Assembly: GCA_030248295.1 (NCBI GenBank)
Contig: JASANH010000664.1
Location: 1 to 64,000, forward strand
Origin: Mesodorylaimus sp. YZB2_4
Lineage: Eukaryota > Nematoda > Enoplea > Dorylaimida > Dorylaimidae
DNA: 64,000 bases
Direction: 5' to 3'
Part shown: positions 56,890 through 64,000 of the stretch, in pieces
Position numbering within the stretch: the stretch's first letter is position 1
Layout: every line of letters begins with the position of its first letter
Translations under genes and position numbers: made by a program
Notes under the pieces: model-generated
Database searches by the model: none
Seen by the model: the letters and a program-made list of their open reading frames with translations, nothing else
Told to the model about the DNA's origin: nothing

Positions 56890-59854
56890 ATGGGTAAGGA
56901 AAGTGTGTTTGGGAAACTATGCAGCCGTACTGTAGTGCATGGCATACCCGATTGGTACGGGACGCCGCATGTGCAAGGCAAGATTGGATGGACTTTGATT
57001 CTGTTGGGTGTCATGGCTGGTATTGCTTATCACAGTTACCAGTGCATCACGGAATATCTACGGTACCAGCATGTTATCAGGTACACGCACGAGAGTGTTC
57101 GCCAGCTCCAATTTCCCACTTTGTTCGTATGCGATAGTGGACGGTTCAATAGCGAGTACATTATGGAGACGGTCTCTCTGCCCCCGAACACCCAGATACC
57201 GAAACGATACACTAAAGAGCAGATCAAGACCGAGTTCGTCAGGTATTTTCATGCCATGGCCTACCAGAAGGTGGAGGTGGAGCCTGACCTGGATGACTAC
57301 TTGCAACGCATGTACCACCACAACTTCGATGCCAAGGTCAACAGTAATGCCACGGATGTGATAGAGTTTATGAAGCAGGCCGCCTTCAGCTGCCAAGACA
57401 TGTTCCACCAATGCTTTTCAACCATGCGTCCGTTCGACTGCTGCAATATCACCGAGACCGTCCTGACCGATTTTGGCATGTGCTATCGCTTAGCGGTGAG
57501 GGAGGTTATGACGCGCCACAGTCCCCCCTTTTCCCTGTGGTCTTGTCAGGATCATACAGGCTGGTAGGAAGACAGGCGCAAGTGCCTTATCACAGAATGC
57601 CAGTAGAGATATCTGAAGGTTTCGTCCTGCCATAATTGAAAGGTCTTCCTGCCGATCACCCGCTTTGTATGGTATGGCCGCAGCTTGCTGTATCTCCCAT
57701 CCTCGTCAAGACCCAGTTCACTTGTCAGGCCTGTCTTTACATAAGTGGCCTGGAAAGAGTAGTGCACATTGATGCCTTAGCTGGCCTCTTGATACCCACT
57801 CCCGAGGCAGAATTGTGTACCCATGTGTCTGCCTCCTACTACTCGGAGACCTGTCCGATATGTTCTCCTGGAACTGTCCTGCCCTCTCACGATCAGACTA
57901 CATGATGGCCAAGCACGCACGTGAAAGACTCCGAGATAGCCTCTGTGCAACATGCTATGGCCGTGCATTGGAGAAGGTACCGATGGGAGTTGATGGTCTC
58001 AGAACCACCTAGTCGTAGGAGCTGGAGACATCAGCCCGACGGGTTTCGGCCTCGCTGGGAGAGAGTGTCTCAAGGGCCAATCATGGCGCCAAAATACACA
58101 ACCTTCGCCGTGGAACTATTCTTAGTCAATTTCTCCTGGGAACGGGTCCCTTACTCCCAATTAGGTCTCTACCCACCCCAGAAGGATGGCACAAGAGAAT
58201 ACTGCCTACGCGCTCTGACAGAGCATAGAACCTGGCGACGCATGCCTCACGCGCACCGCCCAAGTGAGGGGTGTGGGTGGTGTACACTATATGTCCCAGC
58301 TAAGGGGTCAGGTCTGCCTATTGCGGACACCAACTTCTTGAGCTGGGACATTTTTATTTTGCAGCTACCAAACAAAAGCAGGTGGAGGGGGAGACTGGCC
58401 AACAGGCAGCCTCACCCAGATCTTGCATGTACAGTGCAGTACACCAGCACCACCTTTGGGTACGGACGGATGAAGGGTTGTGGGCAAGGAGGATGATTTC
58501 CACCACTTGTGCGGGACTTGAAGCACATTTTCAGTCCAGACGACTGGGGCTGGGTGTTGGATTTGCTCATTCACAGACAACCTGCTCGGGACGACTGGAC
58601 AGCAGACGAATTAGCTAAGGCCCAACCCAACCACCCACCCTGTGCGAGACAACCCCCTAAACCAAGTGTGGTGACTGCTCAATGCACTGTCGCCCTGTCC
58701 ATGCTGTTGTATGTTCACCCGCCACGCGCTAAGCAACTTTACTTGTCACTGGTCACTCGACCCCCTCTTGTTGCAGGTCCAAAATCGAGTCAAACCGATC
58801 TTTCCGGCCTATCAAATGCTACCTGGACTCGCGGCCGGTCTCAATTTCCGATCTCGAATTAAAAACAGTCAACGTTTGAAGCTGAACAAGGACGACGACC
58901 GTGGCCTGCGTCTGCACTTCAGTGACTTTGTGGAACCGCACGACGACACTGCAATACACGTCCTGCCCAACCACCACGCCTTCATCCGCATCTCCTCCAA
59001 CTATGACAACATCGAACCCGAGGCCAAGAAATGCTACAAGAAAGGCCGCCCCCTCCAGTACCATTCCCACTACACCCCCGGACTGTGCGAGGACGACTGC
59101 TTCCGTGATCTGGCCAACAGGGAGTGCAAGTGCTTCCCGGCCGGATTCAACGCCAGTGTACGTGGCAGCCAGGTGTGCACCCCACAAAACATGTCCACCT
59201 GCGTGGTTGACAAGTTCGCAGCCAGTCGAAGCAACTTGATCGTAAGTACCCTCCTCAGACCCGCGAGCCACGATCTCGAGGTCCAGTTTCGCAAGGGCCG
59301 TGCTACCCCATGCGATCCCCGTGACCCCACTGAAGGGGTTCGACTCCCTCTCAGAGCACAAGTTTTTGACACCTGAGTACTTCTTTTCCAGTGTCTCAGG
59401 ATCAGGTTCGATTCCCACTCAGACCGAATCTTTTTGATTTCAGCCTGATCTCAAGAAATGCAGAAGTCGATGTTACAAATTCTGTTCCTTCTCCTTCTAC
59501 ACGTCCAGTGTCAGCTACGCCCAGGTCAAGCAGGAACCGATTCCCGATGAGCACGCACCAAATGGAACCAAGGTCACCATCTTCTTCGACTATCTGCAGC
59601 GGAAGATAATCGAGGAGCAAGCAACCCAAACCTTTGCCACCTTCATATCCGACCTGGGTGGACTGTGGGGCCTGTGGTGCGGGGTCAGCATCGTCGGCAT
59701 CATACAATGCTTCTACATCTGCATCTGCGGGGCGCGGGAACCAGACGAGGATGAGGATACGACCCCCATCGTCCCCCAGCACCAATCGGTGACCGGCCCG
59801 TCCACCATCACAGCACCACCAACCAGCATGGCCAACGTGACTCGCATTCAATGA
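56890..59854 (+). CDS. DEG/ENaC family sodium channel subunit
   Basis: Amiloride-sensitive degenerin/ENaC channels are trimeric, with two membrane helices per subunit. Three exons (56890-57495, 58777-59241, 59444-59854) give 493 aa. The cytoplasmic His-Gly gating motif is VVHGIPDW near residue 17. TM1 is IGWTLILLGVMAGIAY. The extracellular domain includes the finger cysteines (SCQDMFHQCFSTMRPFDCC), then MCYRLAVQNR, GLCEDDCFRD, CKCFPAGF and CRSRCYKFC. Pre-TM2 is FATFISDLGGLWGLWCGVS, with the GxS selectivity filter GVS. A C-terminal tail of about 45 residues is acidic and then Thr/Pro-rich. Intron 1 (1.28 kb) contains repeats. Ligand or mechanical gating cannot be inferred. Confidence 0.92.
57935..58075 (+). 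repeat. Dispersed repeat family, plus-strand copy in DEG/ENaC intron
   Basis: The core CCACCTAGTCGTAGGAGCTG, GAGACATCAGCCCGACGGG, TTTCGGCCTCGCTGGGAG matches the copies at 32640-32770 and 50745-50870. Upstream similarity includes GATGGTCTC. Confidence 0.7.
58520..58650 (+). repeat. Repeat with coding-like signature, copy 1
   Basis: Shares GGCCCAACCCAACCACC and about 110 bp of upstream similarity with 60895-61020. One frame reads RDDWTADELAKAQPNHP here and a related DDPAAKELTKGQPNHP in the other copy, so the repeat may derive from a retroelement ORF. No catalytic motif is visible. Confidence 0.5.
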
Positions 59855-59950
59855 AGACCTGTTTGATGAGAAAATCAGAAAAACATGCACTGCTTTTTGT
59901 CCAAAGCACATGCACTATGACCTAAACTCAAACGAAAATTCAAAATTTCA

Positions 59951-61818
59951 TCATAATCTTTTCGGAATAATAACATTTTCAGGCAACGGCTCCTTCGAAC
60001 TAATTCCGCTAACACCTTCGTCTAACGCCATTTGACGAGCCATCATTGCCAAACTCTAAAAAAAAAGAATATTTCACCCTGAACTTTACCAAAAACACAA
60101 AAGTACCTTAAACGACGCGGGTTCGTAAAGTGCCAAAAACGATAGCATTTGCAAATTCAACTTGATATCCAACTAAAAAGAAAGATTTCCAGTCAACAAA
60201 GCATTTTAACTCGCAAATGGCCCTTGCTTTTTGGCCTCAACCGAGCGCCAAGCGAACCAACAGTTGGTGAGCCCCCTCCCCCTTCAATTATTTTACACAA
60301 GGTACCTTTTCGAGCATGTCCTGAAATACTGGCAACGTCATTCGATGTTCTTCCAAAGCGCCAGCAAGTCGCCTTTTATAAAACTGAAACAAAGCAGAAA
60401 GTTTTTGGAATTGACTTATTTTATAGGCCATAAAATCATGCAGCAGAGGCTCGTCTGGCAATCGACCCTCTGCACGGAGCTGGCAGCTGGGAGCCTCACC
60501 CGTCAAGGTCATGTTTCAGCCACGGACAAGGTCAGAAGACTAGGTTTTTGGTGTGCACCACTCCCTCCAGGAAGACGGACACAGAGGGAGATCCTAAGCT
60601 TGGTCGGTAACACTCGTCTCAGGGTCCCAAGCGCACCAAACCCTTCCCCTATGACCTCACGGAGCCCTGTCTAATCCCGCCCTAAGATGAGTTCAGAAAA
60701 AACGAATGAACTGTCGGTATCAAGTGTGAAAAGTGCAAGAAACGGACTAATTTAAAAAATGGCGGGAAAATTTACTATGATTTAATTACTCAGCACAGCA
60801 TCAATTAAAGATTTGAGAAACTAGCGGAGGCGATGGTCCCACTCTAAGAGCCGTGATCTTATCTGCACCTATCTGCGCTTTCAGAGAACTAGTCTGCCTC
60901 TCCTAGGTTGGGGTCAGACGTGATGGTGTCGAGTCTTCCACATCAACGGACACCCTGCTTGGGATGACCCAGCAGCAAAGGAGTTGACGAAGGGCCAACC
61001 CAACCACCCTGTGCCTGATTTGCTTCGCAGGCAGCGGGTGGCAACTGGTATTTAGTCCTTCGTCTAGGCAATTTGGGTCCAGGACCATCAGAACCTACTT
61101 CACACGTGGCCGATACGTGTGGCTGCTCTCCGGGTTGCCCTTGAATGCTTTGGACTGCGTGGACTCGTTCCTATGGCATAGGCCGTCCATTGATTTGTCC
61201 TATTCGCCCAAGGGCAGGCCAAGGATTTCACCACCAGCTGCGGCAACTGGCCCAGTGATCCCATTGTCATTTGTTTCTACACCCGTGCCTAGCAGCACAC
61301 AAGTCTGCCACCCCCAACGGTCATAGTATCTCCCTTAGGCCGTCACGGGCCGAAACCCAGAAGCCGCATTATCTCCCATCATTCGCCCGCTGGCCACACA
61401 GGACAGCAAGGGCTGATTTGGGGGTCACTCCCTCCAGTCGAAGTCATACGACCTGATCAGTGGCTGAAACACCACCTCCCAAGCTGATGTCTCTGCAACA
61501 CACCACACCCAGCGCCCACTAACTTACCCAATTTTGAAGTTGAGGCAATTGCTGGCGGATTTTCGTTTGTCGAACCCAGGCGTGCGCGAGAAATCGGGAT
61601 GCATTCTTGAACTTATCTCGAGCATCGCTGTAAAACCACTAAAATAAAAAGTCTGCCACAAAAAGCAAAACAATTTTTTAAAAATTTCTTACGCCGGTAA
61701 ATCTAAATACCCTCTCACGACTCATGAGACTGGAGACTGCTTTCGGTGGACGACGAAAACAGTGATTTGGCGAATTGAGGAAACGCCGAGGAAACAACTG
61801 CACTGCCGTCAAAAACAT
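59951..61818 (-). CDS. MRPL20: Mitochondrial large ribosomal subunit protein bL20m
   Basis: bL20m binds 23S-type rRNA early in assembly of the mitochondrial large subunit. Five exons (61818-61693, 61638-61528, 60383-60306, 60172-60107, 60055-59951) give 161 aa, close to the usual length of about 150. The start MFLTAVQLFPRRF resembles the vertebrate MVFLTAQLW start. The N terminus is basic, as expected for an imported rRNA-binding protein. Exons 2-4 carry the core SDARDKFKNASRFLAHAWVR, RRLAGALEEHRMTLPVF and LSFLALYEPASFKSLAMMA, which matches the family block LADLAIYEPKTFKSLA. The protein is diverged, so confidence rests mainly on this block and on length. Intron 2 (1.14 kb) contains repeat material. 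Confidence 0.78.
60895..61020 (+). repeat. Repeat with coding-like signature, copy 2
   Basis: It lies inside MRPL20 intron 2 on the opposite strand. It resembles 58520-58650, with GGGCCAACCCAACCACCCTG near the end. Confidence 0.5.
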
Positions 61819-62022
61819 TTTCTAAAATAGGGACAAATTAGATCGAGCCTAAATGGCTGAATCAAAAAATAGACCGACAAATACAGCTGAAATTCAAAAA
61901 TACTAATTTATCTCACGAAAACTTTACTATCGATTTTTCCCGTGCAGAACTATTTCAACACATTTTAATAAAAATTCTCAAACTCCGATTCGATCAACGA
62001 ACGAATGTGTCACTTATGCAAT

Positions 62023-62956
<934 letters not shown>

Positions 62957-63774
62957 TTTTAGTATATGATAAATCTGACGCCAATCGGTGCTCGATCGAG
63001 AATCTGCTCGATAGGAAATTTCGATTTCGACTCGAATCGAGTGGAATCAGCGAGAAGTTCTGCCGAAGTTCGATTCGCTCGTGATCGTGGTAAAATAAGG
63101 TTTAAGCTTTAAATATATCAGAACTTTTTTCTAGCATTATCGACTTTCTGAGCGCTTTAACTCAAAATAAAATCATATTATCTTTCGATAAAGGAAAGAA
63201 GCAATAATCAGGGCAAATATCAGACAAAAGCTGATAGATTTGACCTAAACCTTTCTTTTACCGCGTATTCTTATACCCTTGCGCACATTCTGCGTCGTCT
63301 AATTCCTAGTGACTACAAAAATTTGATGTCTCTTCCAGTTTCGTTTTGTCTTTTCTTTTCTTTTCTCGAGACTGCGAGTTCTCACGTGCCAAATTTTGTT
63401 TCCGCTCTGTTTAGAATTGACAGTCACGCATCGATCAGTTCATATTTGTTTTGTCAGTTTGACTTAGATTCTTGGTGGTACTTGACATCTTCTTTTTTTA
63501 TCGAGGTGCATCTTGATCTTGAAAGTGTTCTTTGCGTTGTAGGCAGCAGGTGGGCGTGTGTGTAAACTTGACGTGATTCTAGTCTGAAGGGGGGTTTTAA
63601 ATCTGTTTTTCACGAAATAGGAATCCAATTGTTGTTGTTTGTACTTCGTTATCTTAGCTACACCAGCGTGGTGGAAGTCCCCGTGTTAATTGGAAACGCG
63701 TTACATATAATTACAGGGGTTCGTTGAACGGAATACGCACGCGATCTTAATTGCTGTGAAATAACGACCTGTTG
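62957..63774. promoter_or_regulatory. Divergent promoter region between C1orf50 and TNPO1
   Basis: 820 bp separate two housekeeping-type genes transcribed away from each other. No coding sequence is supported in it. The plus frame at 63323-63565 has no domain. Promoter elements were not identified individually. Confidence 0.45.
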
Positions 63775-64000
63775 ATGGCGTCGACCGCTACTCCGACTAA
63801 TGCCAATGCAATGACGTCGGGATCGAGCGATAATACGGATAACACATCGACTAAGGGCGCGGTTGGAGGTTCGTCCGATGCTCAGATCACTTCACAAAGG
63901 CATCCTCAAAACCAAAGTGATGAATGGCAGCCGCAAGAACAAGAAATGGGTCAAGTATTGGAATTACTTCGAGAATCGCAATCACCGGACACCCAAGTGC
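63775..64000 (+). CDS. TNPO1: Transportin-1 (karyopherin beta-2), 5' end only
   Basis: Transportin imports PY-NLS cargoes into the nucleus. The ATG at 63775 opens a frame to the window end: 75 codons plus one base. The first 48 residues are Ser/Thr/Asn-rich and specific to this lineage. They are followed by EWQPQEQEMGQVLELLRESQ and SPDTQV, matching the first HEAT helix of transportin 1/2 ([20 protein letters not shown], then SPDT). The rest of the gene lies outside the window. Confidence 0.9.
   Translation, partial: MASTATPTNANAMTSGSSDNTDNTSTKGAVGGSSDAQITSQRHPQNQSDEWQPQEQEMGQVLELLRESQSPDTQV

Overview
This window is animal nuclear DNA. It has split genes with GT/AG introns of about 50 bp to 5 kb, tRNA-derived SINE-like repeats, and only metazoan-type products: a neuropeptide GPCR, a Src-family protein, MIER, CREB3L, KCTD8/12/16-type and DEG/ENaC proteins. 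A CPG4-like cysteine-rich secreted protein, acceptor-like sequence directly upstream of some start codons, and an egas-like extracellular domain fused to a DEG/ENaC domain point to an ecdysozoan. A nematode outside the Caenorhabditis lineage is most likely, but this is inference. No genus is named. Exon models were built by hand from splice signals and phase. Most close into one frame with an integer codon count.

Layout. 1-2,405: repeats. 2,406-4,816 (-): MIER. 6,064-9,815 (-): CREB3L bZIP membrane transcription factor. 11,216-12,783 (-): FMRFamide-receptor-like GPCR. 12.8-18.3 kb: gene-poor. 18.3-20.6 kb (-): two decayed loci, an HMG-box/TFAM-like gene and a sigma-like GST. 21,503-31,463 (-): a 35-exon gene predicted to encode C-type lectin, a mucin stalk and a DEG/ENaC channel domain in one protein. 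34.1-35.3 kb (-): CPG4-like secreted protein. 35,925-38,110 (-): Src-family pseudokinase. 38,930-40,254 (-): 3beta-HSD-like SDR. 41,565-41,861 (+): small membrane protein. 43,421-54,480 (+): SMC2, with a KCTD8/12/16-like gene nested antisense in its largest intron. 54,779-56,572 (+): F-box/WD40 protein. 56,890-59,854 (+): a conventional DEG/ENaC subunit. 59,951-61,818 (-): mitochondrial ribosomal protein bL20m. 62,023-62,956 (-): C1orf50 family. 63,775-end (+): start of transportin-1.

The genes do not form one pathway. Housekeeping genes (SMC2, MRPL20, C1orf50, TNPO1, MIER) lie among signalling and extracellular genes. The most unusual item is the predicted lectin-mucin-DEG/ENaC fusion. It lacks a canonical TM1, and its 23 consecutive phase-1 introns carry one uninterrupted frame from the lectin into the channel extracellular domain. 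Next come the Src-family protein with HRD changed to HGN, and the adjacent HMG-box and GST loci whose conserved splice phases are broken by in-frame stops. Dispersed repeats (a composite tRNA-like SINE, a repeat seen three times around a shared core, and others) fill intergenic and intronic space.
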